Shown: positions 1 to 8,666, counted from the stretch's first letter. The stretch is 64,000 nt of DNA from Streptomyces barringtoniae (GCF_020819595.1 NZ_JAJHNP010000006.1:1-64000); one strand, 5' to 3'. Translations and numbers: made by a program. Notes: generated from the letters alone by a model not told the origin.

Positions 1-154
1 ACGTCACCAGGTACATCGTCCCGATCGTCTTGTGGTCGGTGGTCGTCATCCACTTCACCAAGACACTGCCGGGCTGCTTGCGCCTGACCGGCAGTTCGTC
101 CGCGAACGCGCCTTCAGCTGCCGCGGCACCCTGGGGTTCGTTGAGGATGCTCAC
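1..154 (-). CDS. ctaD: Cytochrome c oxidase subunit I, N-terminal part (cut by window edge)
   Basis: The 51 codons present read VSILNEPQG... and reach the block TTTDHKTIGTMYL, the conserved entry to the first membrane helix of heme-copper oxidase subunit I. The GTG start overlaps the TGA of ctaC by four bases (GTGA), so the two subunits are translationally coupled. The protein is the catalytic core of the aa3-type terminal oxidase, holding the hemes and CuB in the membrane. All heme ligands lie beyond the window, so the identification rests on the N-terminal motif and on ctaC upstream. Confidence 0.93.
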   Translation of the reverse strand, partial: MSILNEPQGAAAAEGAFADELPVRRKQPGSVLVKWMTTTDHKTIGTMYLVT

Positions 155-1110
155 AGGTTGTTCGTCTCCCGGTTCTTCTCGTGGCTCGTCTGCGCGATGC
201 CGGCGGGAATGTAACCGGTCTGCCCCTTCTTGGCGAGGTCCTGGAGGTGCTTCTGGTACGCCGCCGGGGATACGACCTTCACGTTGAACAGCATGCGCGA
301 GTGGTCGACGCCGCAGAGCTCGGCGCACTTGCCGAGGAAGGTGCCCTCATGGTTCGGGGTCACCTGGAAGGCGTTGGTGTGGCCCGGGATGACGTCCTGC
401 TTCATCAGGAACGGCACCACCCAGAAGGAGTGGATGACGTCACGCGAGGTGAGGATGAAGCGGACGGTCTGGCCCTTGGGCAGCCAGAGCGTCGGACCGG
501 GGTTGCCGGTCTGCGGGTTCCGCGTGGCCGGCGTACCGACGTCGTAGACACCACCGGCGTTCGCCGGGAACTGGTTCTTGAACCGGTCCGGAATGGCGTT
601 CAGGTTCGCGTCGGTCTTGGCGTTGCCGGAGACGCCGGGGACGTTCTCGATGTAGTTGAAGCCCCAGCTCCACTGGAAGCCGACCACGTTGATCGTGACG
701 TCGGGCTTCTTGTCGAGGCTGAGGAGCTTCGTCTCGTCCCGGGCCGTGAAGTAGAAGAGCACCGAGATGATGATGATCGGGACCACCGTGTACAAGGCCT
801 CGATCGGCATGTTGTACCGGGTCTGCGGAGGTACCTCGACCTTGGTGCGGCTGCGCCGGTGGAACATGGCGCTCCACAGGATCAGGCCCCACACCAGCAC
901 GCCGACGGCGAGCGCGGCAGCCCAGGAGCCCTGCCACAGGGAGAGGATCCGCGGAGCCTCTTCCGTGGTCGGGGTGGGCATGCCAAGGCGGGGGAAGTCC
1001 TTGTATGTGCAACCGGTTGCGGTCGCCAGGACCAGGCCCGCGGTCAGTGCCTGCAGCAGCTTCCGCCGCATCGGGCGCCGCGGCGAGCGGTCGGAGCCGT
1101 TGGGACTCAC
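151..1110 (-). CDS. ctaC: Cytochrome c oxidase subunit II, lipoprotein
   Basis: Subunit II of the aa3 oxidase receives electrons into its CuA centre. The 319-aa product has a lipoprotein signal ending at Cys34 (LATATGC), two membrane segments near residues 63-83 and 107-123, and a C-terminal cupredoxin domain. That domain carries the CuA ligands CAELCGVDHSRM (Cys262, Cys266, His270, Met273). I chose the GTG at 1110 because GGAAGG stands just upstream and the protein then starts VSPNGSDR; a further 50 upstream codons are open but Arg/Pro-rich and not protein-like. It is followed by ctaD with overlapping stop and start. Confidence 0.95.
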   Translation of the reverse strand: MSPNGSDRSPRRPMRRKLLQALTAGLVLATATGCTYKDFPRLGMPTPTTEEAPRILSLWQGSWAAALAVGVLVWGLILWSAMFHRRSRTKVEVPPQTRYNMPIEALYTVVPIIIISVLFYFTARDETKLLSLDKKPDVTINVVGFQWSWGFNYIENVPGVSGNAKTDANLNAIPDRFKNQFPANAGGVYDVGTPATRNPQTGNPGPTLWLPKGQTVRFILTSRDVIHSFWVVPFLMKQDVIPGHTNAFQVTPNHEGTFLGKCAELCGVDHSRMLFNVKVVSPAAYQKHLQDLAKKGQTGYIPAGIAQTSHEKNRETNNL

Positions 1111-1414
1111 GTAGCGCCTTCCCGAGAGTCTCGCCCGCGCGGTCGGCTGCGGCCTTCTTCTCGCTGGTCGGTCGCCGCCCTGCGTCGGGCAGGGGTTTGG
1201 ATGTTTATGCGGACCAAACCCTAGCCGACGCCCTCCGGGGGTTCGCGGGGAGGGGGGCATACGCGTCGCCTGTCACTCGGTTGGGGTTGGAACGGGCGCC
1301 CAATAGCTCGGGTTGTGGGGGTTTGAGTGGCGGGCGCGGGCGCTTGACGGGTTCTCGCGCAGTTCCCCGCGCCCCTTGGGCCCGCTGCCCCTCACCAGGT
1401 TCTACCGTTGACCT
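1111..1414. promoter_or_regulatory. Divergent upstream region of ctaC with an 8-bp inverted repeat
   Basis: The 304 bases between the divergent ctaC and desulfurase genes hold no plausible gene. The clearest structure is a perfect inverted repeat, GGGTTTGG at 1193-1200 and CCAAACCC at 1214-1221, separated by an AT-richer 13-base spacer. It lies about 85-115 bp upstream of the ctaC start, a sensible place for a promoter or operator. Positions 1351-1380 read gggttctcgcgcagttcccc and onward; from memory this resembles a short motif common between genes in Streptomyces. Neither element has a proven role. Confidence 0.45.
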
Positions 1415-2791
1415 GTGTCCTACTTCGACGCCGCCTCCGCCGTTCCCCTGCATCCCGTGGCCCGTCAGGCCCTGTTGGCCTCCCTGGACGAAGGATGGGC
1501 CGATCCTGCTCGCCTGTACCGGGAAGGGCGCAGGGCCCGGATGCTGCTGGACGCCGCCCGGGAGGCGGCTGCCGAAGCCGTCGGCTGCCGGGCCGACGAG
1601 GTGGTGTTCACCTCGTCGGGGACGCGGGCCGTACACACGGGCGTCGCGGGGGCGTTGGCCGGTAGGCGCCGGATCGGACGCCACCTGATCGTGTCGTCCG
1701 TCGAACACTCCTCCGTGCTCCATTCGGCGGAGGTGTTCGAGGCCGACGGCGGCACGGTGACCCGGGTGCCGGTGAACCGGGCCGGTGCCGTGGAGCCGTC
1801 GGGCTATGCGGGCGCCCTGCGCCCGGACACCGCTCTGGCGTGTCTGCAGTCGGCCAACCACGAGGTGGGGACCGTGCAGCCGGTCGCCGAGGTGGCCGAG
1901 GTGTGCCGGGCCGCCGGGGTGCCGCTGCTGGTGGACGCGGCGCAGTCGCTGGGGTGGGGGCCGGTCGAGGGCCACTGGTCGGTGCTCACGGCCAGCGCGC
2001 ACAAATGGGGCGGGCCGTCCGGGGTCGGGCTGCTCGTCGTGCGCAAGGGGGTGCGGTTCGCCGCCCAAGGGGCCGCCGACGAACGGGAGTCGGGGCGGGC
2101 GCCCGGCTTCGAGAACCTCCCGGCGATCGTGGCGGCCGTGGCCTCCCTGCGGGCGGTGCGGGTCGAGGCGGCCCAGGAGGCGGTACGGCTGCGGGAGCTG
2201 ACGGAGCGGATCCGGACGCGGGTGCCGCGGCTGGTGCCGGACGTGGAGGTCGTCGGCGACCCCGGTCGCCGGCTGCCCGGGATCGTGACCTTTTCCTGCC
2301 TCTACGTCGACGGCGAGGCGCTGCTGCACGAGCTGGACCGGGAGGGCTTCTCCGTCTCCTCCGGTTCCTCCTGCACGAGCAGCACGCTGACGCCCAGCCA
2401 TGTGCTCAAGGCGATGGGCGTGCTGAGCGAGGGGAACGTACGGGTGTCCCTGCCGGCGGGGACGGCCGAGGAGGACGTGGAGCGGTTCCTGGAGGTGCTG
2501 CCGGGGGCGGTGGCTGGGATCCGGGAGAAACTGGGCGCACCGGCGCCCGAGACGGCCCTGCATGCCGAGGAACTGGTCGTCGACTCCCTCGGCAAGCGGT
2601 GCCCGATCCCGGTCATCGAGCTGGCGAAGGTGTTCGGTGACGTGCCGGTGGGCGGGACGGTGCGGGTGCTGTCCGACGACGAGGCGGCCCGCCTGGACAT
2701 TCCGGCGTGGTGCGAGATGCGGGGGCAGGAGTACGTGGGGGAGGAACCGGCGGAGAGGGGTACGGCGTACCTGGTCCGCCGGGTGAGCTGA
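1415..2791 (+). CDS. NifS-like cysteine desulfurase fused to a TusA/SirA-like domain
   Basis: This 458-aa protein begins as a PLP-dependent class V aminotransferase. Lys197 in ASAHKWGG fits the Schiff-base lysine, and Cys321 in SGSSCTSS fits the sulfur-accepting cysteine of desulfurases. After about residue 385 a separate module follows with VDSLGKRCPIP, the CPxP motif of TusA/SirA sulfur carriers (Cys397). The fusion suggests that sulfane sulfur passes from the desulfurase Cys to the carrier Cys within one chain. The GTG at 1415 gives VSYFDAASA, the usual N-terminus of this family. Which pathway receives the sulfur (tRNA thiolation, molybdopterin or other) cannot be told from this locus. Confidence 0.9.
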   Translation: MSYFDAASAVPLHPVARQALLASLDEGWADPARLYREGRRARMLLDAAREAAAEAVGCRADEVVFTSSGTRAVHTGVAGALAGRRRIGRHLIVSSVEHSSVLHSAEVFEADGGTVTRVPVNRAGAVEPSGYAGALRPDTALACLQSANHEVGTVQPVAEVAEVCRAAGVPLLVDAAQSLGWGPVEGHWSVLTASAHKWGGPSGVGLLVVRKGVRFAAQGAADERESGRAPGFENLPAIVAAVASLRAVRVEAAQEAVRLRELTERIRTRVPRLVPDVEVVGDPGRRLPGIVTFSCLYVDGEALLHELDREGFSVSSGSSCTSSTLTPSHVLKAMGVLSEGNVRVSLPAGTAEEDVERFLEVLPGAVAGIREKLGAPAPETALHAEELVVDSLGKRCPIPVIELAKVFGDVPVGGTVRVLSDDEAARLDIPAWCEMRGQEYVGEEPAERGTAYLVRRVS

Positions 2792-2859
2792 ACACTCTGC
2801 CCCCACGCACCCGCAGTCGGCAACGGCGAAGCCGAGGCGGACCAGTGGTCGAGCCGGCC

Positions 2860-3834
2860 TCAGCCGAGGTGAGCCCGCACTTCCTCCCCGGCCTCGTCCC
2901 CGTACGCCTTCACGAACCGGTCCATGAAGTGCCCGCGCCGCAGCCGGTACTCCTGCGTGCCCACCGTCTCGATCACGAGCGTCGCCAGCATGCAGCCCAC
3001 CTGAGCGGCCCGTTCGTGCGAGACGCCCCAGGCCAGCCCCGACAGGAAGCCCGCGCGGAAGGCGTCGCCGACGCCCGTGGGGTCGGCCTTGCGCTCCTCC
3101 TCGGGGACGCCGACCTCGATCGGGTCCTCGCCGACCCGCTCGATGCGTACGCCGCGCGAGCCGAGCGTGGTGACGCGGTGGCCGACCTTGCCGAGGATCT
3201 CGGCGTCGCTCCAGCCGGTCTTGGTCTCGATGAGGCCCTTCTCGTACTCGTTGGAGAACAGGTACGTCGCCCCGTCCAGCAGCACCCGGATCTCCTCGCC
3301 GTCCATCCGGGCGATCTGCTGGGAGAAGTCGGCGGCGAAGGGGATCGCGCGGGAGCGGCACTCCTCGGTGTGGCGGAGCATCGCCTCCGGGTCGTCGGCG
3401 CCGATGAGGACCAGGTCCAGGCCGCCCACGCGGTCGGCGACGGTCTTCAGCTCGATGAGTCGGGCCTCGCTCATCGCGCCCGTGTAGAACGAGCCGATCT
3501 GGTTGTGGTCGGCGTCGGTGGTGCACACGAAGCGGGCGGTGTGCAGGGTCTCGGAGATCCGGACCGAGTCGGTGTCCACGCCGTGCCGGTCGAGCCAGGC
3601 CCGGTACTCGTCGAAGTCGAAGCCGGCGGCACCGACCAGGATCGGCCTGGTGCCGAGCTGGCCCATGCCGAAGGCGATGTTGGCGGCGACGCCGCCCCGG
3701 CGGACGTCCAGGTTGTCGACGAGGAAGGAGAGCGAAACCGTGTGCAGCTGGTCCGCGACGAACTGGTCGGCGAAGCGGCCGGGGAAGGTCATGAGGTGGT
3801 CGGTGGCGATGGAGCCGGTGACTGCGATGCGCAC
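2860..3834 (-). CDS. PfkB-family carbohydrate kinase, probable adenosine kinase
   Basis: The 324-aa ribokinase-fold enzyme shows both PfkB signatures. An N-terminal GG motif occurs in RRGGVAANIAFGMGQLG and the C-terminal DPTGVGDAFRAGF carries the catalytic base Asp257. The GTG start gives VRIAVTGSIATDHLMTF, with AGGAGAG about ten bases upstream. In Mycobacterium tuberculosis adoK (Rv2202c) sits in the same neighbourhood between ctaC and an IscA-like gene, so adenosine kinase (adenosine to AMP) is the best guess. Substrate specificity is inferred from synteny only; another nucleoside or sugar kinase is possible. The gene converges on the desulfurase gene. Confidence 0.85.
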   Translation of the reverse strand: MRIAVTGSIATDHLMTFPGRFADQFVADQLHTVSLSFLVDNLDVRRGGVAANIAFGMGQLGTRPILVGAAGFDFDEYRAWLDRHGVDTDSVRISETLHTARFVCTTDADHNQIGSFYTGAMSEARLIELKTVADRVGGLDLVLIGADDPEAMLRHTEECRSRAIPFAADFSQQIARMDGEEIRVLLDGATYLFSNEYEKGLIETKTGWSDAEILGKVGHRVTTLGSRGVRIERVGEDPIEVGVPEEERKADPTGVGDAFRAGFLSGLAWGVSHERAAQVGCMLATLVIETVGTQEYRLRRGHFMDRFVKAYGDEAGEEVRAHLG

Positions 3835-3964
3835 GACGGGGACTCTCCTGCGGGAGGCTGGGTTGACAGTTCACGCTACCCGCTCGGCCGCTCACGCTGT
3901 AGCTGGCGAAACTACCCGATAGTAGATCTTTCTTCGCGACCCGGAGCAGGCCTACCGTGCGGTC

Positions 3965-4186
3965 ATGACGAACCTCAAGTTCCGCCACACCGCCCCCGCC
4001 GACCTCGGGAGTGACCTGGAGGGCGACCTCGCCGCGCTGCGCGGCGACTGCGCCCGGATGGCTCCGCACTGGGCGGTCCCCGAGCACCCCGAGCCCCGGC
4101 CGGTGCCGCCGTCGCTGATCCACGGGGTGACCGTACCGACGCGTTCCGCGCGGCTGCTGGACGCGATGTCCGACTACGGCGACTGA
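3965..4186 (+). CDS. Small conserved hypothetical protein, 73 aa
   Basis: A compact ATG-initiated frame with codon use like its neighbours encodes MTNLKFRHTAPADLG... and ends ...LLDAMSDYGD. It has no Cys, signal peptide or membrane segment; the middle is Pro-rich (EHPEPRPVPPS). It starts about 130 bases from the divergent kinase gene and ends about 100 bases before the next gene on the same strand. I do not recognise a family beyond a likely Streptomyces-conserved cytoplasmic protein, and no function is assigned. Confidence 0.65.
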   Translation: MTNLKFRHTAPADLGSDLEGDLAALRGDCARMAPHWAVPEHPEPRPVPPSLIHGVTVPTRSARLLDAMSDYGD

Positions 4187-4288
4187 CACGCGGGGCGCAT
4201 TCGGCAGGGAACCGCACGCTCCCCTCCCGCGTCCCATCGCCGTCCCCCAGGTAGGGGATGCGGGATACGACCAGCGAGGAGCGATGCG

Positions 4289-5935
4289 GTGAACACCGAG
4301 CGACCCGAGAACCGCGAGCGCCCCGAGGGCTCCGAGGGCTCCGAGCACGCCGAGAGCGTGGAGAACGCCGAGAGCAACGAGAGCGCCCAGAACACCGAGA
4401 GCGCCGGGAACACCGGGAGCCAGGAGGGTGTCGAGGGCTCGGGGAAGCCCGAGCCGGTGCCCGCCGCGGCGGAGGGTGCCGACGACGCGGAGGACGGGCC
4501 GGCCGGCCGGCGGCGGTCGCGGCTCGCCGTCGTCTCCGTCGCCGCCGCCGTGCTGCTGGTCGGCGGCGGTGGCGCCTACCTCGCGGCGAGCAGCGACACC
4601 GGCGGCCGTACGGGCGCAGGGGGCACGGCCGACTCCGGCGCCACTCCCCCGCCGCTCCGGCTGGACGGCTGGACCGGCACGGGCGGCATCGCCCCGGGCG
4701 AGCCGGACCCGTACGGCGCCACGTACGTCGCCCGGGGCGGGCTGCCGGCCGGACCCGGCTCCGCGCCGGTGTACGTGCCGAAGGGCGAGGTCGGCAAGGA
4801 CGCGGTGGCCCGGCTGGCCAGGGCGCTGGGCATCGACGGCACGCCGGTGGCCGAGGGCCGCATCTGGCGGGTCGGCGGCAAGGACGGCACCGGGCCGAGC
4901 CTGACGGTGAACCGGGACGCCCCGGGCAGCTGGACGTTCAGCCGGTACGCGCCGGGCACCGACGACTGCAGGAAGGGCGTCCTGTGCACGCACGACCCGA
5001 TGGGCCCGACCGGCGCCCCGGTGAGCGTGCGGAAGGCGACCGAGGCGGCCGCGCCGGTGCTGAAGGCGGCGGGGCTGGACGACGCGAAGATCGACGCGAG
5101 CCAGGTCATGGGGAGCCAGAGGGTCGTGAACGCCGACCCGGTGGTCGGCGGGCTGCCGACGTACGGCTGGACGACCGGCCTGACCGTGGACCAGCGGGGC
5201 GAGCTGGTCGGCGGGCACGGGCTGCTCGGCGCGCCGGCGAAGGGCGACACGTATCCGGTGCTGAGCGCCGCGAAGACGCTGAAGCTGATGAACGCGGCGC
5301 CGAGGAGCGACCACCGCATGGGGATCGGCGGCTGCGCCAGTCCGGTGCCGTTGAAGGACCGGCTGGAGCAGCCGTGCGGCGCGGCCGCGGGCGCGTCCGC
5401 GGTCGCGCCGAAGCTGGGGGCCGACGCGGGAAGGGACACGGTCACCGTGGAGAAGGCGGTGTTCGGGCTGGCCGCGCACTCCGTCGCCGGGCGGCAGACG
5501 CTCGTGCCGTCCTGGCTGTTCGAGGTGCGGGGGCCGGCCGGCCAGGGCGCGTCGACGGTGTCGTACCCGGCGGTCGACCCCCGCTACCTGGCGTCGGCGG
5601 CCACGCCCTCGGCGCCCACCGCGTCCGCGGCGTCCCGGAGTGTGAAGGTGACCGGCTACATGGCCGAGGGCCGGGTCCTGACCGTGAGCTTCTACGGCGG
5701 GGTGTGCGCCGACTACACGGTGGCGGCGAAGGAGAGCGGCGAGCGGGTGACCGTGACCGTCACCGAGCACCCGTGGCCGGACAAGGTGTGCGTGCTGATC
5801 GCCAAGGAGTACGTGAAGACCGTACGGCTGGCTGCGCCGCTGGACGGACGGGCGGTGGTCGGCGCCGACGGCAGCCGGATCCCCCAGGCCAAGCCGGGCG
5901 CCCTCCGGCCGGACCTCTCGGCACAGGCCCGCTAG
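4289..5935 (+). CDS. Membrane-anchored extracytoplasmic protein, unknown function
   Basis: This is a 548-aa protein starting at a GTG with GAGGAG seven bases upstream. The first 75 residues are a highly acidic Glu/Ser/Asn-rich tail, followed by an RRRSR stop-transfer cluster and one membrane helix near residues 79-100. A large outward-facing domain of about 450 residues with a few scattered cysteines follows. A membrane protein also lies between adoK and the IscA-like gene in M. tuberculosis (Rv2203), so the position is conserved. No catalytic motif was recognised, and a role in the cell envelope is only inferred from topology. Confidence 0.8.
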   Translation: MNTERPENRERPEGSEGSEHAESVENAESNESAQNTESAGNTGSQEGVEGSGKPEPVPAAAEGADDAEDGPAGRRRSRLAVVSVAAAVLLVGGGGAYLAASSDTGGRTGAGGTADSGATPPPLRLDGWTGTGGIAPGEPDPYGATYVARGGLPAGPGSAPVYVPKGEVGKDAVARLARALGIDGTPVAEGRIWRVGGKDGTGPSLTVNRDAPGSWTFSRYAPGTDDCRKGVLCTHDPMGPTGAPVSVRKATEAAAPVLKAAGLDDAKIDASQVMGSQRVVNADPVVGGLPTYGWTTGLTVDQRGELVGGHGLLGAPAKGDTYPVLSAAKTLKLMNAAPRSDHRMGIGGCASPVPLKDRLEQPCGAAAGASAVAPKLGADAGRDTVTVEKAVFGLAAHSVAGRQTLVPSWLFEVRGPAGQGASTVSYPAVDPRYLASAATPSAPTASAASRSVKVTGYMAEGRVLTVSFYGGVCADYTVAAKESGERVTVTVTEHPWPDKVCVLIAKEYVKTVRLAAPLDGRAVVGADGSRIPQAKPGALRPDLSAQAR

Positions 5936-5955
5936 CCTCCCGGGGACACGACGAA

Positions 5956-5986
5956 GGCGGCGGCCCCCTCGCAGGGGGCCGCCGCC
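5956..5986. terminator. Bidirectional hairpin terminator between convergent genes
   Basis: A perfect 13-bp stem (ggcggcggccccc pairing with gggggccgccgcc) encloses the 5-base loop tcgca. It lies between the 3' ends of the anchored protein gene and erpA, so it can serve both. There is no long T-tract, as is usual in such GC-rich genomes. Confidence 0.85.
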
Positions 5987-6021
5987 TCTCTCACATCCTC
6001 GGGCCGTGTGGGGCCGTCGGC

Positions 6022-6378
6022 TCAGCTGAAGGAGTCGCCGCAGGCGCAGGAGCCGGTCGCGTTCGGGTTGTCGATCGTGAAGCCCTGCTTCTCGATCGTG
6101 TCCACGAAGTCGACGGTCGCGCCGCCCAGGTACGGAGCGCTCATGCGGTCCGTGACGACCTTGACGCCGCCGAAGTCCTTCTCCACGTCGCCGTCGAGCG
6201 AGCGCTCGTCGAAGAAGAGCTGGTAGCGCAGGCCGGAGCAGCCGCCGGGCTGGACGGCGACACGCAGCGCGAGGTCGTCGCGGCCTTCCTGGTCGAGCAG
6301 GGCCTTGACCTTGGCCGCGGCGGCGTCGGTCAGGATGATGCCGTCGGTGACGGTGGTGGTCTCGTCCGATACGGACAT
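6022..6378 (-). CDS. erpA: Iron-sulfur cluster insertion protein, ErpA/IscA (HesB) family
   Basis: This 118-aa A-type carrier has the three conserved cluster-binding cysteines: Cys47 in PGGCSGL, and Cys111 and Cys113 in the C-terminal CACGDSF. It carries or inserts Fe-S clusters into client enzymes. It is divergent from nadA, whose product needs a [4Fe-4S] cluster, so a local client relationship is plausible but not shown. The ATG at 6378 gives MSVSDETTTVTDG, the usual short acidic leader. Length is normal for the family. Confidence 0.93.
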   Translation of the reverse strand: MSVSDETTTVTDGIILTDAAAAKVKALLDQEGRDDLALRVAVQPGGCSGLRYQLFFDERSLDGDVEKDFGGVKVVTDRMSAPYLGGATVDFVDTIEKQGFTIDNPNATGSCACGDSFS

Positions 6379-6640
6379 CTACATCTCTCCCGGGTTGTAC
6401 GGAGACTGCTTGCCGACGAGTGCAACCGGCGCTTCCGCGGATTCATTCCGGGCCGGGCAGTCACGTTGTCGCGTTTTTGCTTCCGTCTTCATGCTCGCAC
6501 ATGGCCGGGAAGGCCGACAGCGGCCCGAAGAGGGAGCCGCGGGATTCACGTCACATCGACGCTATGGCCATCGTCAAAGTGACGTGAACCAGTTATGATA
6601 GATAGCGTCAGTTAGACGAAAAGTAGAAAGGGTGCGTGTC
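6379..6640. promoter_or_regulatory. Divergent erpA/nadA control region with 10-bp inverted repeat and nadA promoter
   Basis: A perfect inverted repeat, TTCACGTCAC at 6545-6554 and GTGACGTGAA at 6579-6588, brackets a 24-base spacer. Just downstream, TATGAT at 6594-6599 is a good -10 candidate for nadA, followed by an unusually AT-rich stretch. The right arm would cover the space between -10 and -35, so a dimeric regulator binding there could repress nadA. The ribosome-binding site GAAAGGG at 6626-6632 selects the GTG at 6641 rather than the in-frame GTG at 6632, which overlaps it. Confidence 0.55.
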
Positions 6641-7825
6641 GTGACCACCGCCCAGACCCCGGAACTCGACGTGCAGCCGACTCCGCTCGCCCTGCTGCTG
6701 CTCGGCCGTGAGGCCGACCCGAAGAGCGAGCGGGGCGTCGAGTGCCCCGGTGACCTGCCCTCGCCGTCCGACCCGGACCTGGTCGCGCGCGCCCGCGCGG
6801 CCAAGGAAAAGCTCGGCGACAAGGTCTTCGTGCTCGGCCACCACTACCAGCGCGACGAGGTCATCCAGTTCGCCGACGTCACGGGCGACTCCTTCAAGCT
6901 GGCCCGGGACGCGGCCGCGCGCCCGGAGGCCGAGTACATCGTGTTCTGCGGTGTGCACTTCATGGCCGAGTCGGCGGACATCCTCACCTCCGCCGACCAG
7001 AAGGTCGTCCTGCCCGACCTCGCCGCCGGCTGCTCCATGGCCGACATGGCGACGGCCGAGCAGGTCGCGGAGTGCTGGGACGTGCTGACCGAGGCGGGCG
7101 TGGCCGAGCAGGTCGTGCCGGTCTCGTACATGAACTCCTCCGCCGACATCAAGGCCTTCACCGGCAAGCACGGCGGCACGATCTGCACCTCCTCCAACGC
7201 CAAGCGCGCCCTGGACTGGGCCTTCGGGCAGGGCGAGAAGGTGCTCTTCCTGCCCGACCAGCACCTCGGCCGCAACACCGCCGTCCGGGACATGGGCATG
7301 TCCCTGGACGACTGCGTGGTCTACAACCCGCACAAGCCGAACGGCGGCCTGACGGCGGAGGAGCTGCGTTCGGCCAAGATGATCCTGTGGCGCGGCCACT
7401 GCTCGGTGCACGGCCGTTTCTCGCTGGACTCGGTCAACGACGTGCGCGAGCGCATCCCGGGCGTCAACGTCCTCGTCCACCCGGAGTGCAAGCACGAGGT
7501 CGTGGCCGCGGCCGACTACGTCGGCTCGACGGAGTACATCATCAAGGCCCTGGAGGCCGCGCCCGCCGGTTCCAAGTGGGCCATCGGCACCGAGCTGAAC
7601 CTGGTCCGCCGCCTGGCGAACCGTTTCGCGCCCGAGGGCAAGGAGATCGTCTTCCTCGACAAGACGGTCTGCTTCTGCTCGACCATGAACCGCATCGACC
7701 TGCCCCACCTGGTCTGGGCCCTGGAGTCCCTGGCCGAGGGCAACCTGGTCAACCGGATCGAGGTCGACAAGGAGACCGAGGCGTTCGCCAAGCTGGCGCT
7801 GGAGCGGATGCTGGCGCTTCCCTAG
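6641..7825 (+). CDS. nadA: Quinolinate synthase A
   Basis: NadA condenses iminoaspartate with dihydroxyacetone phosphate to give quinolinate in de novo NAD synthesis, using an oxygen-sensitive [4Fe-4S] cluster. The 394-aa product shows LGHHYQRDEV, VFCGVHFMAE, HPECKHEVV and VCFCSTMNRI, which supply the cluster cysteines and substrate-binding histidines of the long actinobacterial form. The start is set by GAAAGG eight bases before the GTG. No nadB or nadC adjoins it here, so the gene appears monocistronic, and a strong hairpin follows directly. Confidence 0.96.
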   Translation: MTTAQTPELDVQPTPLALLLLGREADPKSERGVECPGDLPSPSDPDLVARARAAKEKLGDKVFVLGHHYQRDEVIQFADVTGDSFKLARDAAARPEAEYIVFCGVHFMAESADILTSADQKVVLPDLAAGCSMADMATAEQVAECWDVLTEAGVAEQVVPVSYMNSSADIKAFTGKHGGTICTSSNAKRALDWAFGQGEKVLFLPDQHLGRNTAVRDMGMSLDDCVVYNPHKPNGGLTAEELRSAKMILWRGHCSVHGRFSLDSVNDVRERIPGVNVLVHPECKHEVVAAADYVGSTEYIIKALEAAPAGSKWAIGTELNLVRRLANRFAPEGKEIVFLDKTVCFCSTMNRIDLPHLVWALESLAEGNLVNRIEVDKETEAFAKLALERMLALP

Positions 7826-7833
7826 GGCGCACG

Positions 7834-7869
7834 AAAGGGCCGGGTCTCGTCGACGAGACCCGGCCCTTT
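7834..7869. terminator. Perfect 36-base palindromic terminator after nadA
   Basis: Positions 7834-7869 form a perfect palindrome: arm aaagggccgggtctcg, centre tcga, then the exact complement ending in ttt. It sits nine bases after the nadA stop. On the other strand it follows the decayed efflux gene, so it can act in both directions. Confidence 0.9.
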
Positions 7870-7878
7870 GCCGTGCCG

Positions 7879-8633
7879 TCAGACGCCGCCGGCTCCAGGA
7901 CCTTCTCCGCCTTCGTCTCTCGCCCGGCCGCCCGCTTCTTCGCGCGCCGCTCCTCGCGGAGCTCCAGCATCGCGTAGAGCGTCGGCACCAGCAGGAGCGT
8001 CAGCAGGGTGGACGTGATCAGGCCGCCGATGACGACCACCGCGAGGGGCTGGGCGATGAAGCCGCCCTCGCCGGTGACGCCCAGGGCCATCGGGAGCAGG
8101 GCGAAGATCGTCGCCAGCGCCGTCATCAGGATCAGGCGGAGGCGGTGGCGGCCGCCCTCGACGACGGCTTCCACCACGCCGTGACCCTGCCTGCGGTACT
8201 GGTTGATCAGGTCGATCAGCACGATCGCGTTGGTCACCACGATGCCGATCAGCATCAGCATCAGCATGCCGATCATCGCCGGGACACCCATCGGGGTGCC
8301 GGTGGCGACCAGCAGGCCGATCGCGCCGGTCGCCGCGAACGGGATCGACACCAGCAGGATCAGCGGCTGGACCAGCGAGCGGAAGGTCGCCACCAGCAGC
8401 ATGAAGACGATCGCGATCGCCGCCGGCATGGCCAGGCCCAGGTTCTTGAACGCGTCGCTCTGGTCCGACGTCACGCCGCCGATCTCGGCCTTCGCGCCCG
8501 CCGGGAGCTTCAGCGCCTTGATCTTCGACTGGAGCTCGGTGCTGATCGGGCCCGTGTTGTCACCGGTCGGCCTGGCCGTGACGGTGGCCGCGCGCTGCCC
8601 GTCGATCCCGGTCAGGGACACCGGGCCGTCCAC
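7879..8633 (-). pseudogene. Truncated RND (HAE/AcrB-type) efflux permease, C-terminal remnant
   Basis: About 250 codons match the C-terminal quarter of an RND drug-efflux permease. The last part of the porter domain is followed by the second helix bundle, with FRSLVQPLILLVSIPF, the conserved IGIVVTNAIVLIDLIN and the final helices ending LLLVPTLYAMLE. Full-length relatives have about 1000 residues; everything before VSLTGIDGQRAA is missing, and only about 35 bases separate the break from the response-regulator stop. The reading frame also runs through the terminator into nadA, whereas a one-base shift would give a TGA at 7879. Both signs point to a dead gene left by a deletion. Confidence 0.8.
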
Positions 8634-8666
8634 AGGGTGGAGACTCGCAGTACGCCCGGGTGGAGA

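Noticed and set aside
1205..5770. Very long open frame on the minus strand (about 1500 codons)
   Set aside because: It is antisense to the desulfurase, runs partly in phase with no conserved protein, and is Arg/Gly/Pro-rich throughout; it is a by-product of high GC third positions.
4258..6582. 774-codon plus-strand frame overlapping the anchored protein gene and erpA
   Set aside because: Arg/Gly-rich out-of-frame reading; it crosses a strong terminator and the antisense of erpA.
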